A stretch of DNA of 64,000 bases from Gelidibacter pelagius (GTDB taxonomy: Bacteria; Bacteroidota; Bacteroidia; Flavobacteriales; Flavobacteriaceae): positions 162,297 through 226,296 of the forward strand of contig NZ_JAGEVG010000005.1 in NCBI RefSeq assembly GCF_017581925.1. The letters are read 5' to 3'. The notes under the pieces were generated by a model. The model saw nothing but the letters and a program-made list of their open reading frames with translations, was not told the origin of the DNA and ran no database searches. A program made the translations under genes and the position numbers. Below, one piece after another: positions 18,166 to 28,600 of the stretch (positions are counted from its first letter, which is position 1; each line of letters opens with the position of its first letter).

Positions 18166-19892
18166 TATTTTATAATAATTTCTAATCTTTCAATCGACAA
18201 TCCTTGGTGTGGATTAGATGGATCCACCAAACTCAATTCTATTTCATTTAATTTTTCGTTATTGAGATTTATAGAAGGGATGATCAACTCGTATGAGTTG
18301 CTGTCTTGATGGTGATCAGAACTTAGTGAAGAGACTGTATGTTCCTCATTGTTTATAGCAAGTTTATACCTCTTGTTTTTCTGAGCAGCAAATACAACTT
18401 TCAATTCAGATGGCGCTTCTGAATCATTCCTTATATACCATTTCATTTTAATCACCGTCGCCTTAGTCGAATAATAATCATGTCCGCTGTAGCTGTGGTA
18501 CTTCTCGGCATTCTCCTTGGTCAGAATGACTTCTTTGTTTTCATTAGCTTCTATAACCTGAGCTGGAGTAATTAAAAGTTCATTTTCATATTCAAGAACA
18601 ATGGTCGTCGCGTATTTATCTTTGGTCAGTTGATTGGTCAAATCAATTTCATAACCTGTGTCCGTCATTATACTTTCTAACGACATAGAGATGTCGGAGA
18701 ATGGATAAGCTTTCTTGACCTCTAAGTCTAAACCTTTAATTTTTAATTTATTGTTCTCTGGAAAATCGATAATATGAAGATACAATTTCCCAGGCTTGCT
18801 GGTAATCATTCCCCAATCTTGCTCTTGTATCGCTGTACTTCGTGTGCCATATATAGATTCACCATTTTTGTCCAGCCATTCTCCAATACCTGCAAGCACT
18901 TGTTTTTCGAACGGAATCACTGTGCCATCTCCTTTTGGTCCAATATTTAGCAAATAATTTCCTCCAGCACTTACTACTTTTAGCAAATCATTGATTTTCT
19001 CAGCCACTTTATCGGCAACACTCCCTCGCTCCTGCCATGAACGGTAACTCCAGGTTTCATTAAACATAGATGCAGGCGTTTGCCACGGCACTCCCATTTT
19101 AAAATCAGGTTGCTTATTATCACCCATGACCACAAAATCGCCCTGGTCATTCCAAATTCTCCCACTGATCATGCAGTTGGGTTGTAGTTTTTTGACCAAT
19201 GCTGCCATTTCTTTACTTTGCTCGTAAGTTGGAGATCCCATATCAAACCAAATTTCAGAGATGTCACCATAATTGGTCAATAATTCTTCAATCTGATTCA
19301 AGTTGTATTGGTGGTGCAATGCAGGGATGGCATCCGAATTGTCAACAGATTCAAAAGGCAGTGCTCCTTCATAATCCCAGTCAATCAGAGAAAAATACAC
19401 GCCAAATTTAAGATTATGGCGTTTAGAGGCTTCCGCCAATTCTTTAACGATATCCTTTTTATACGGCGTTGCATCAACCACATCAAACGTTGTGTATTCA
19501 GAGTCGAACAGGCAGAAACCGTCATGATGTTTAGCGGTTAAAACTATAGATTTCATTCCGGCCTGTTTCGCCAAAAGCGCTACGGCATCAGCATCCCAAT
19601 GTATGGGATCAAACTGAGCAGCCAATTTCCTATAGTCTTCAGTTGGGATTTTTGCGTGTCCTTTTATTTGCTCACTGTAGCCCGTGATTTCCTGACCATT
19701 CCAAACCCCAGCAGGAATTGCGTAGAGTCCCCAATGGATAAACATAGAAAACTTATGATCCTCCCAGGTATCATCGACTAATTCGGCATCCGTTTCCGCT
19801 AGTTGATCAGATTTTGAAGGATCCGTTTTACAGGAGCTTATCAATAAAAAAACACATCCGATCACTATAAATTTTGAAATGAAATGAGGCAT
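18165..19892 (-). CDS. Alpha-L-fucosidase, GH29 family lipoprotein
   Basis: A 575-residue exported glycoside hydrolase that removes alpha-L-fucose from glycans. The signal ends in LLISSC with the lipobox cysteine at residue 21. The GH29 start F-S-M-F-I-H-W-G-L-Y-A-I-P-A-G, the A-K-H-H-D-G-F-C-L-F motif and the nucleophile region E-I-W-F-D217-M are all present, followed by a Y-L-L-N-I-G-P-K-G-D-G barrel end and a C-terminal beta-sandwich. It is not beside SusC/SusD genes, so it is not in a visible polysaccharide utilisation locus. An algal fucan or host glycan substrate is plausible but inferred. Confidence 0.92.
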   Translation of the reverse strand: MPHFISKFIVIGCVFLLISSCKTDPSKSDQLAETDAELVDDTWEDHKFSMFIHWGLYAIPAGVWNGQEITGYSEQIKGHAKIPTEDYRKLAAQFDPIHWDADAVALLAKQAGMKSIVLTAKHHDGFCLFDSEYTTFDVVDATPYKKDIVKELAEASKRHNLKFGVYFSLIDWDYEGALPFESVDNSDAIPALHHQYNLNQIEELLTNYGDISEIWFDMGSPTYEQSKEMAALVKKLQPNCMISGRIWNDQGDFVVMGDNKQPDFKMGVPWQTPASMFNETWSYRSWQERGSVADKVAEKINDLLKVVSAGGNYLLNIGPKGDGTVIPFEKQVLAGIGEWLDKNGESIYGTRSTAIQEQDWGMITSKPGKLYLHIIDFPENNKLKIKGLDLEVKKAYPFSDISMSLESIMTDTGYEIDLTNQLTKDKYATTIVLEYENELLITPAQVIEANENKEVILTKENAEKYHSYSGHDYYSTKATVIKMKWYIRNDSEAPSELKVVFAAQKNKRYKLAINNEEHTVSSLSSDHHQDSNSYELIIPSINLNNEKLNEIELSLVDPSNPHQGLSIERLEIIIK

Positions 19893-20013
19893 AATAAAAT
19901 TCTATTTTTAATATTCTGTTAGCTTGCCAATTAGGCGTCATGAGTAAAAATACGGTCACTTTTTATAATCATGGCTCTGTTTTATGAATATTTTATTCTT
20001 TCAAGAATTAAAG

Positions 20014-21294
20014 CTAATAAATAATAGCTAAGACTTCCTTTCTACTTTTATCATCTAAAAAAATATAGACGATATTGGTCATGAAATGGCTCAACAAAAC
20101 TGCAATCGCTGCGCCATTGACGTGCCAAATGGGTATTAAGAAATAACATAAAATGACGTTTGACACACATCCAAGTATAAACCGGTAGACATTTTTCTGT
20201 AGATCGTTGGTGTTGACTAAGTGTTTTTCGTAAATCATGCCTATAAAAACAAAAAGCGGTGCCCAGCAAAAAATCAATAGAGGTGTTTTGGCTTCGGCAT
20301 AAGTTTCGATGAAAAAAGAATCTAAAATGAAGTTTCCAAACAATGAATAAAACACACCAATAAAAAGCCCAATAACCAACATGATTTTAAAAAGCACTTT
20401 GATTTTATTTTGATAATGTATGGTGTTTTTCTGAAAGGATTCTGCTAAAGAAGGATATAAGGCATTGATGATGGCAAATCCGATATTCCAACTCAAACCG
20501 ATCACTAAAAACTGTACAGTGGCAAAAATTCCGTTGGCATGATCGCCATGATAAAATTTTAGAAATAACTCATCAATGGTAATATAAAACATGATCAAGC
20601 TATTAGAAAGTATTAAAGGAAAAGACATCTTTAATAACGATTTCCCTAAGGTCCAAGAAAACTTCCATTCCTTAATTATGAGCAGTTTTTTATGTTTAAG
20701 AATGATGCTATAAATCAAGCCTTGAATAAAGAAGTCCAGGGCAATGAGTTTGGCAAAATAATACACGTCAAATTGGTTTTTAACACCATAATATTGAAGG
20801 ACCACAATAACACTTAAGCTGGTAATTTTACTTATGAATATTATTTTGGTCCACTTTTTTGCCAGTAAGTAATATTCAAAAACATCGGTAAGTTTAAATA
20901 AATAACTAAAAGCAATAATCAGGTACAACCCCTTCAACGGACTGTTTTCTGTTAAACTAAAATAGAAGATAATGCCAATAAGCACCGCTGTCCAACTGAT
21001 CAATCGCAGATAGAAGGCTGTGGCCAGTATGAGCTGGTAACGTTTCGGATTAAAAACAATTTCCCTGATACAGATGGCGGATAAGCCAAGAAAGAATATA
21101 GGCGTCAACATTCCTAAAACCGACTCGACAAACTTAAGTTTGCCAATATCAACCGTGCCCAAAGCACTAAAGATTTTAGGAACAATATAAACGCCAGTAA
21201 CAAGTTGTATTATTTTTTCGAGCGTAAACCATTTGGTAGCAACAAAATCTTTTTTACTAAAAACGGAGGTCATGAGCTTAATTAAGGTCGTCAA
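20014..21294 (-). CDS. Wzx-like polysaccharide flippase (MATE/MOP superfamily)
   Basis: A 426-residue protein of about 12 hydrophobic helices, typical of the oligosaccharide flippases that move lipid-linked glycan units across the inner membrane. The early F-T-L-E-K-I-I-Q-L-V-T-G-V-Y-I-V-P segment and the N-I-G-F-A-I-I-N-A-L-Y-P segment fit the polysaccharide biosynthesis C/flippase families. No glycosyltransferases flank it, so its substrate is unknown. It is divergent from the first WYL regulator with 69 bases between starts. Confidence 0.82.
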   Translation of the reverse strand: MTTLIKLMTSVFSKKDFVATKWFTLEKIIQLVTGVYIVPKIFSALGTVDIGKLKFVESVLGMLTPIFFLGLSAICIREIVFNPKRYQLILATAFYLRLISWTAVLIGIIFYFSLTENSPLKGLYLIIAFSYLFKLTDVFEYYLLAKKWTKIIFISKITSLSVIVVLQYYGVKNQFDVYYFAKLIALDFFIQGLIYSIILKHKKLLIIKEWKFSWTLGKSLLKMSFPLILSNSLIMFYITIDELFLKFYHGDHANGIFATVQFLVIGLSWNIGFAIINALYPSLAESFQKNTIHYQNKIKVLFKIMLVIGLFIGVFYSLFGNFILDSFFIETYAEAKTPLLIFCWAPLFVFIGMIYEKHLVNTNDLQKNVYRFILGCVSNVILCYFLIPIWHVNGAAIAVLLSHFMTNIVYIFLDDKSRKEVLAIIY

Positions 21295-21363
21295 ATATAT
21301 ATAAACCGATTCCCTTTAGCTTTATGAAAGTAAATTATTAAATTCGTTTTTACAAACAATTAT

Positions 21364-22344
21364 ATGACTCCAGAGTTTCTTCGACGTTATTATATTTTAC
21401 GTATTGTTTCAAACCCAAAAGTTTACGGGATTGAGAAAAATGGTTTTGTACCGCTTACAGATCTGCAAAGTGCACTCGATCATTTACGTGCAGATAACAT
21501 TGACGATCCGCTTTACGAAAAATTAAGCCAGAATGGCCAAAAAACCATTAAGCGTGATTTGAGTAAAATAAAGTCCTATTACCAAACTATAATTGCACAT
21601 AAACGCAACTACGGTTACTTTGTAGAAGAAACTGAAATGAGTGAATCCCTTCAGGAAATTTACGAAAAAACCGAAATCTATCTCCTACATCATCATGCCC
21701 ATTCCTGGAAAGATTATATCACTACATCACGTAGTTCCTTAAGTTCTCAAGTGGACTTAGTGCCACTGATCCATGCCATAGAACAACAATTTTTAGTCGA
21801 ATTGGAATATCAAGGTTGGTACGATGACAATGGCTTTCAGACCATTGCGGGCTTTTTTCAACCGCTGCATCTTAAAGAAATAAACAAAGCCTGGTATTTA
21901 GTAGCGCACAATGAGCAATATGGTAACTATGCATTTTGTTTGGACGATCGGATAAAAACCTTTAAAATCAACAAGCAGCAAGTTAAACAGCCCATAACTT
22001 TCAATGCATTTGACTATTATAAAAACGCCATTGGCATTTTAAAAACAGGGATGCCACCGGAATGGATTCATATTCAAGTGGCGAATCATCATTTCAAATA
22101 TTTAACAAATAATCCCTTACATCATTCCCAACAAATTGTTGCGCTTCCCAAAGAAGTTGATACACATGAATTAGAATACAGCAATCCAGACATTTGGGGC
22201 GAAATAAAAGTGCATATCGAACCAAATTATGAATTTCTGATGGAGGTTTTAAAATATAATCTATGGGTGAGAGTCGTTAGTCCCAAACATGTGAAGGATT
22301 ATGTGAAGGAACATATAGGCATGATGGTTGAATATTATAAGTAA
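21364..22344 (+). CDS. WYL-domain transcriptional regulator 1
   Basis: A 326-residue protein. The N-terminal ~130 residues (FLRRYYILRIVSNPKVYGIE ... TIKRDLSKIKSYY) contain a winged-helix region, and about 140-240 form the WYL domain (Q-F-L-V-E-L-E-Y-Q-G-W-Y-D and H-L-K-E-I-N-K-A-W-Y-L-V-A-H), with a WCX-like C-terminus. WYL regulators commonly control defence islands and sense nucleic acid or nucleotide ligands. It is in the same direction as, and 230 bases before, the dynamin/HerA operon, at the left border of the island. The two inverted repeats just downstream may be its targets or those of the second WYL protein. Confidence 0.85.
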   Translation: MTPEFLRRYYILRIVSNPKVYGIEKNGFVPLTDLQSALDHLRADNIDDPLYEKLSQNGQKTIKRDLSKIKSYYQTIIAHKRNYGYFVEETEMSESLQEIYEKTEIYLLHHHAHSWKDYITTSRSSLSSQVDLVPLIHAIEQQFLVELEYQGWYDDNGFQTIAGFFQPLHLKEINKAWYLVAHNEQYGNYAFCLDDRIKTFKINKQQVKQPITFNAFDYYKNAIGILKTGMPPEWIHIQVANHHFKYLTNNPLHHSQQIVALPKEVDTHELEYSNPDIWGEIKVHIEPNYEFLMEVLKYNLWVRVVSPKHVKDYVKEHIGMMVEYYK

Positions 22345-22444
22345 TAGGATTTAGATGAATAAGCATCCTTTTGGTTTATCATTTGGATTATGTTACACAC
22401 TCAAACTTCAGATATTTTATAAATAATTCTTTCCACGCCTTACA

Positions 22445-22461
22445 ATCCCACTATATGGGAA
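22445..22461. promoter_or_regulatory. Inverted repeat ATCCCA-CTATA-TGGGAA (operator candidate)
   Basis: TCCCA and TGGGA arms are separated by five bases, about 70-85 bases upstream of the -7 box of the dynamin/HerA operon. The same arms and spacing recur at 30231-30247 in front of the second WYL gene. The sharing suggests a WYL-protein operator. Confidence 0.6.
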
Positions 22462-22506
22462 AAGCAACTTCTATTATTGCAGTATAAATGAAATAGTTTT
22501 TCAAAC

Positions 22507-22521
22507 GGACAGGTTTTGTCC
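22507..22521. promoter_or_regulatory. Inverted repeat GGACA-GGTTT-TGTCC at the operon promoter
   Basis: Perfect five-base arms with a five-base spacer end ten bases before the -7 box, overlapping where a -33 element would sit. This is a good position for a repressor. It differs in sequence from the TCCCA repeat but has the same geometry. Confidence 0.5.
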
Positions 22522-22531
22522 ATTTAAAAAA

Positions 22532-22539
22532 TAGCTTTG
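22532..22539 (+). promoter_or_regulatory. -7 promoter box TAGCTTTG of the dynamin/HerA operon
   Basis: It matches TAnnTTTG exactly. Transcription would start near 22,546, leaving a leader of about 30 bases before the ATG at 22,578. This favours that start over the ATG at 22,554. Confidence 0.55.
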
Positions 22540-22577
22540 ACTCATTACAAAATATGATTAACCCTAAACCTACAACC

Positions 22578-22736
22578 ATGGCAACCTATAAATGTCGAAA
22601 ATGCGGCGTTCGCAAAAACGATACCCTAAATTCCCAATTAAATACGAGTGTCACCTGTACAGCTTTAGAAAAAGATACTGAAGTGGTATTTCATAGTTGG
22701 GAGAAACTCTCTGAGGAAGATTTGGTCTGCAATTAA
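22578..22736 (+). CDS. Small Cys-motif (zinc-ribbon-like) protein
   Basis: A 52-residue protein that begins MATYKCRKCG and contains a CxxC pair at residues 6-9, a third cysteine in SVTCTA and a fourth in the last residues (LVCN). This could form a small zinc ribbon. Function is unknown. The in-frame ATG at 22,554 adds eight residues but would lie only a few bases from the expected transcription start. It is the first gene of the island-1 operon, 16 bases before the DUF6140-like gene. Base composition is richer in G+C than in the following dynamin gene. Confidence 0.6.
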   Translation: MATYKCRKCGVRKNDTLNSQLNTSVTCTALEKDTEVVFHSWEKLSEEDLVCN

Positions 22737-22752
22737 AATAAAGCAATTAGTA

Positions 22753-22962
22753 ATGGCAACATTTGAAATAAAAACGAAGCACGCCATCAATGTGCAAGGC
22801 GAATATGTGGATGCCGGTTTAGCGGTGCAAATCAGCAGCATGTTTGCCAATCCTTTTGATGACGTAGATAAAATTCATAAAGCATTTATCAGAGTTCATG
22901 GAATTGACTTGAAGCCGGAGGGATATTTGAGTTTGGGGTGGTTGGGGTATGAATTGATTTAA
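22753..22962 (+). CDS. DUF6140-like small protein
   Basis: A 69-residue protein (MATFEIKTKHAINVQGEYVD ... F-I-R-V-H-G-I-D-L-K-P-E-G-Y-L-S). The beta-rich start, the V-Q-I-S-S segment and the F-x-R-x-H/Y-G-I-D-x-K ending resemble the Bacteroidota family DUF6140; the assignment is from memory of the pattern. No catalytic residues are evident. It follows the Cys-motif gene by 16 bases and precedes the dynamin-like gene by 10. It may be a conserved companion of this type of island rather than an effector. Confidence 0.6.
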   Translation: MATFEIKTKHAINVQGEYVDAGLAVQISSMFANPFDDVDKIHKAFIRVHGIDLKPEGYLSLGWLGYELI

Positions 22963-22972
22963 TAAATAAAAA

Positions 22973-25231
22973 ATGACAATAAAAATAGATTATAATACAT
23001 TCTCGTTTGCTTGTCAAATTGAGTGTGATGACAAAACAATTCAGAGTAATTTAGAGCAATCCATTACGGATAATGATGGTAAAAGAATTATTGATTGGTT
23101 TGAGAAGTTTATAAACCGCGTTAAGGAAGAGAGTAATTATGACAATTTTTCCATTGAAATAGGTGGTTGCGATTCTTATGAAAAAGTTTTTATCGAATCT
23201 GTTTTAGAGATAGAGAAAAACTTTATTAATGAAAGTAAAATTCACTTTGTAAATGACAGTAAAGTAAAAGAAAGACATAGAGCCATTGATGATTTTATAA
23301 ATTATACTTTGAATTCTAATGAGATAATTATAGCAAACGCAATAAAACCTAATAAGGATAGAATTGAAATTTTAAGAAAAAATAAGGTTGAAGTTCCTGT
23401 CATTGCCACAATGAGCTCTGGAAAGTCAACATTGTTAAATGCTATTTTAGGGAAAGATATATTATTTGAAGATACCCGGACAGCAACTGGAACTATTTGT
23501 ACCATTAAAAAAAATGATTCTGAAAAATTCATTGCTAGGGCAATTAAAGGTGATAATATTCTTGATGAGGCAAGTAGTGAAATAAGAGAGTTTTTTGCAA
23601 AATGGAATACCCATGCTAACAAAGAGAAAGATTCGGATTTAGAATTAACCTTGGAAGGACCTATTAAAGATTTAAATTCATCCGGAATGGAATTAAACTT
23701 TATTGATACACCAGGACCAAATAGTGCACAATACGAAAATCATAAAGTAAAAACACAGGGGTATTTAAAAGATAACCAAGACCTCCCGATTGTACTATAT
23801 GTTTTAGACCCTGAAAAAATGGATTCTAATGATGATGATTTCACATTGAAGGCAATAAGTAATCAGTTTAAAACACAAAAACAAAATCTTGATAGAATCG
23901 TATTTATTTACAATAAAGTAGATCGTGAAAAACTTGGTAATAAGTCATTTAGCGAGATTTTAGAGAAGGTTTATAAATTTTTGGGAAGATATGGAATAGA
24001 GAACCCCAGGGTTTTTCCTATAAGTTCGAGTTACGCTAAACTAGCACAATTAAATGGAACCCTTGATGATGATGATGAAGGTGAGTTAATTAATTATAGA
24101 CGTAAGTTTACTCCAGTTCCCGAAAAAAACAAAAAAGGCTATCAACTTATTGACTATGCCCCTCTAACTATAAAACAAAAAACACACTTACAAGAAAGAA
24201 TTTCAAAAAGTGAACTAGATGCAGACATAGTGTATTCAGGCCTTGCAGGTTTAAAGTTATATATAGAAGATTATATTGCAAATCATCATCAAAAAATTCA
24301 ATATAGAGGTTTGATGAGCATTGCAAATACTGTGTTCGATCATATTAAGTCAACTATAGACCTAGAAATAGAAAAACTAGAAGAGAAAACAGTTGACGAA
24401 CAAAAAAAAATTGAAGAAAGAAAAAAAAAGGAAGATGAGGAATTAAATAGTCGAAAAAATCAAGCATTGCAAGAAATAGCTAAAGTTAAATTTAATAAAA
24501 AATTTATTCGTGATGCGACTAAAAAGACGGATGGCTCTTTTGATAGCCTGAAAGCTGAATCCACAAGAACTAATCTTAGTCCTTTTGAAGCAAAACGATT
24601 AGTTAAATGGGCCAATAATACAATTTCGGATTTAGAAGTAAGTATAAAAACAGATCTAGTATCAAAAATAAATGATGAGGGTCAAAATTATTTGCAAAAT
24701 CTAAAAAAGAAGGTTGGTGATAAGTTTAATATCAAAAATAAAAGTCTAGAACAAAAAACATTTAATGCTCAATTACTTAATAAAATTAATGTTTTAGATG
24801 TAAGAAATATAGAAGCCTATAAAACATCGCAAATAGAACAAAAAGAACGAGTGATAGAAAAAAAGGTTAAGAGTACAAATATTTTCAAAAGAATTTTTGG
24901 TATAAAAGACACTAAAATGGTTCCTGAAACTTATATAGTAACTAATACAGTAATTAATGTATCAAAATTTTACAATGATAAGATTGTTCCCAAAATCAAA
25001 GAGTTTGATGCTCTAATTAAAAGATGTGATAGTGAATCTGAAAAGATATTTCAGGAATATAACATTTCCTTTCAAAACCTTGTTAAGTCTTCTTTTGAAG
25101 AGGCTAAAAATAGTGTTTACAAAAACTCCGATTACGAACATGCCAAGAATGAGGGAGAAATAAAGGAAGAGTTGCAGAAATTAAATGGAACATTCAATAA
25201 TATCTTAAGATTAAAAAATAAAATAGAGTAA
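22973..25231 (+). CDS. Dynamin-family GTPase
   Basis: A 752-residue large GTPase. G1 is A-T-M-S-S-G-K-S at 145-152 (dynamin S-x-G-K-S with the first glycine replaced by alanine), a threonine-rich switch I follows in T-R-T-A-T-G-T, G3 is DTPG at 245-248 and G4 is NKVD at 314-317. Residues about 445-500 are a charged coiled coil, followed by more helical stalk to the end. No transmembrane segment is clear. Bacterial dynamin-like proteins remodel membranes and several protect against phage-induced lysis. Its stop overlaps the next start by one base, so it is translationally coupled to a tail-anchored partner. Confidence 0.87.
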   Translation: MTIKIDYNTFSFACQIECDDKTIQSNLEQSITDNDGKRIIDWFEKFINRVKEESNYDNFSIEIGGCDSYEKVFIESVLEIEKNFINESKIHFVNDSKVKERHRAIDDFINYTLNSNEIIIANAIKPNKDRIEILRKNKVEVPVIATMSSGKSTLLNAILGKDILFEDTRTATGTICTIKKNDSEKFIARAIKGDNILDEASSEIREFFAKWNTHANKEKDSDLELTLEGPIKDLNSSGMELNFIDTPGPNSAQYENHKVKTQGYLKDNQDLPIVLYVLDPEKMDSNDDDFTLKAISNQFKTQKQNLDRIVFIYNKVDREKLGNKSFSEILEKVYKFLGRYGIENPRVFPISSSYAKLAQLNGTLDDDDEGELINYRRKFTPVPEKNKKGYQLIDYAPLTIKQKTHLQERISKSELDADIVYSGLAGLKLYIEDYIANHHQKIQYRGLMSIANTVFDHIKSTIDLEIEKLEEKTVDEQKKIEERKKKEDEELNSRKNQALQEIAKVKFNKKFIRDATKKTDGSFDSLKAESTRTNLSPFEAKRLVKWANNTISDLEVSIKTDLVSKINDEGQNYLQNLKKKVGDKFNIKNKSLEQKTFNAQLLNKINVLDVRNIEAYKTSQIEQKERVIEKKVKSTNIFKRIFGIKDTKMVPETYIVTNTVINVSKFYNDKIVPKIKEFDALIKRCDSESEKIFQEYNISFQNLVKSSFEEAKNSVYKNSDYEHAKNEGEIKEELQKLNGTFNNILRLKNKIE

Positions 25232-25659
25232 TGAGAGAATTTAAGGAAAACGAAGACTTTATTGCTAGTATTAAAGACAATGATATATATGAGATTAAAA
25301 GAACTTTAATTGACAATATATTTTTTCTTCAAGGAAATAAAAATGAGATTAAGGAGGCAGTTGAATATACAATACTAAATAGTGACTTTAATTTTGAAGA
25401 ACACAAAGTACTAGAAGTCTCAGACAAAACTAATAAAGAAGATTGCTTTTCTGACGAGAAATGGAACCTACGTGAAAATTTTTCAAAACAGCGCTATGAC
25501 CTTTTAGTGGAGCTATACAATGAAACTTTTGCCAAAAAAGAGTTCACTTATGAATCTGGCACAACTTCTAATAATGAAAATAATGACTTATTGAAAAAGG
25601 TAATGATTGGTGGTGTTGTATTAATTGCAGGATATTTAATATATAAAGCTTTAAGTTAA
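25231..25659 (+). CDS. Hypothetical protein with C-terminal membrane anchor
   Basis: A 142-residue protein with an acidic, helical, soluble N-terminal part (about 1-115), a linker and a single hydrophobic helix at the very C-terminus (V-M-I-G-G-V-V-L-I-A-G-Y-L-I-Y, about 124-140). I do not recognise the family. One-base stop/start overlaps with the dynamin gene before it and the HerA gene after it imply a stoichiometric complex. It could recruit the GTPase or ATPase to the inner membrane. Confidence 0.7.
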   Translation: MREFKENEDFIASIKDNDIYEIKRTLIDNIFFLQGNKNEIKEAVEYTILNSDFNFEEHKVLEVSDKTNKEDCFSDEKWNLRENFSKQRYDLLVELYNETFAKKEFTYESGTTSNNENNDLLKKVMIGGVVLIAGYLIYKALS

Positions 25660-28600
25660 TGAGTGAAGAATTAGTAAACCTAGAAGCAAAGGTAACGGCA
25701 CCTGTAAATTTAATTGATATAAAATTTGATTTACAAAAGCAATATTTACGCGATGATCACTTAAGCATTTTATCCATAGATAAATTAAAAAATGAAGTTT
25801 TGTTGTCCCAGGTTTCACAAGAGGAAATTAGGGGTAAAATCCGCTTTTTTCAAATGCAGAAATTTGTCTATGAAAAAGATGTTAAGATAACTAATAAATT
25901 AAAGTCAGTTTTTACTACGCTGCATTCTGTTGATAGCTCAGTAATTTTCAAAATTGATTCAAACGGTACTGAATGTAATTTGTATATAGGTGTTAAGTCA
26001 GGTGTAAAGGTCCATGAAAAGGCCAAAGTTTTAAAAGGGGCATTAGAAGGAAACTTTCCTGGTACAAAATTTTCAAATAACAATGAAAATTTAACTAATC
26101 AAGAAGTTTTAAATATTAATAATGAAATTTTTAATAACTGTAAGGAAGTAACTGCTGTAGTTGGAATTCCTTCATTAAAGGATAAAGAAGAAGATCAATT
26201 TTTTCAAGGAATCGAGAATCTTATTTTAGGAATGAATAGTAAGCCCTTTTCAGCTTTTTTTATTGCAGACCCAGTTTCATCAGGACAAGTAGAACTGACT
26301 CTAGATACTTACGAGCAAATTTATAGTGTTTTGTCAAGTGAAAAGGAATTTGTGGTTACTGAAAGCGAAAATACTTCTATTTCAGAATCCATAAGCTATT
26401 CCACGAGCAAATCAACTTCAGTTTCACACAGTACAACATTAGGAACTAGTGAAACGAAAACTACTAATTCATCTCCTTGGATTGGTAGAAAAATGATGAA
26501 TGGCTTTTTTGGAACAGGTTCTAAAACTGCAGATTCACTTTCAAAAGGATTAGAAAAAGGTGTTAATGGTGCTGTTAAATATGGCACTGCTTTAGGAGGA
26601 GCAATTTTAGGAACTGTAGTGGCAGGAGCTCCAGGAGCAATAATCGGAGGTAAAGCTGCATTAGATAAAGGAAAAGAACTTAGTGAAGGTTTAGATTTAA
26701 AAGACAAAGCAGAAGGTAGTAAGGCAGTCGCAGCGAGTCAAAGTGAAACAGACGGCTTAACTGAGGGACATACCGATACAGATGGTAATGTTAAAGGTAA
26801 TACGTCAGGAACTTCTAACTCTAGACAAAAAACATATACCAACAAAAGAGCATCTAACTTTTTAGATCAATTAGATAAACAAATCGAGCGCTTAGTACAA
26901 GGAAAAGGAGTTGGGTTCTGGAATGTTGGGGTCTATTTCGTATCCGATGAAGAGCAAAATAGTATTATTGCTGCTAATATTTACAATGGTATTACTAAAG
27001 GCGCTGAATCTAACTTTGAAACGGCTGCAATCAAAACCTTTAATTCTATTAATAAATCTGAAAAGGATAAGGTTGTAGACTATTTACAACGATACGAAGT
27101 TCCAAGAATAGTAGATTACGGATTTTTAGCCCAAGCGATTACAACAGATGAACTTACAGTTCAAATGAATTTTCCTCATAAGTCAGTGGTCGGATTAGAT
27201 GTGGTAGAAATAATACCCTTTGGAAACAACCCGAAAAAGCAAGTTGAAAACAATATTAAGATTGGTCAATTATACAATTATGAGCAAAAACTAAATAACG
27301 ATATACTTTTAGATTATAATAAATTCACAAGCCACATTTTCGTTACTGGCAGTACAGGTTCTGGAAAGTCTAATGTAACTTATAACTTAATAGATAAACT
27401 TTGCGAGAATGGCATTAACTTCCTCGTAATAGAACCAGCTAAAGGAGAATATAAAGAAGAGTTTGGAGGAAGAGAGAATGTTTCAGTATATGGCACTAAT
27501 TCCGCAGAAACTGAATTATTAAGAATTAATCCATTTTCATTTCCCAAAAGCATTCATATTTATGAACACATAGATCGGTTTATTGAAATTTTGAATGCTT
27601 GTTGGCCAATGGAGGCTGCAATGCCTAATATTCTTAAAGAGGCTATTGAAGATGCTTATATATCAAAAGGCTGGTTACTGGATGAATCTAGATGTATTGA
27701 AGAAGAAATACAATATCCTTTATTTTCAGATTTGTTAGAGTCGTTAGAAAACGTAATCGCCCAAAGCAAGTTTTCTGAGGAAGTTAAAAGTAATTACGAA
27801 GGAGCTTTAGTTTCTCGTGTTCGAAGTATGACCAATGGTTTAAACAAATTAATCTTTACTAATGATTGTATTTCAGATGAAGATTTGTTTGACAAAAATG
27901 TAATCGTCGATCTATCACGAGTTGCCTCTTCAGAGGGAAAGGCACTGTTCATGGGGATTTTATTTATGAGGTTAAATGAATATCGAATTGCAAATAAGAA
28001 TCAGAGTAATAGTGATCTAAAACACATAACTATTATAGAAGAAGCTCATAATTTATTAAAAAGAACATCTTCAGAACAATCATCATCTAGTGCCAATTTA
28101 GCAGGTAAATCTGTAGAAATGATATCTAATGCTATTGCCGAGATGCGCACTTATGGTGAAGGTTTTATAATTGCAGACCAAGCTCCAGGATTATTGGATA
28201 TGTCAGTAATTCGAAATACCAATACTAAAATTTGCTTACGATTACCGGACTTTGAAGATAGAAAACTTGTTGGTAGCGCAATGAATCTTTCAGATGATCA
28301 AATTAAAGAATTAGCAAAACTAGAAACTGGAGTTGCGGCGATATATCAAAACGATTGGCAGGAGGCAATTTTATGTAAATTTGATAAGTTTGAATCTCAA
28401 AATGACGAATTTACACACAATGAAGTTTCGGATAAAAAAGAAAATGTTAAAAAAGTTCTAGAGATTATTTCTAATTATGAGAAAAACAAAGAAATAAGTG
28501 AAAGTGAAGTGAACTTTGTTAATGAGGTTATTTGTTTAGATTTTCTGTTAAGACAAGAATGGAAGTCAAATACTAAAAGTAAATTGAAAATTGAATTACT

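Noticed and set aside
18165..21294. Polysaccharide utilisation locus around the fucosidase
   Set aside because: No SusC/SusD pair, sensor or other glycoside hydrolase lies nearby.
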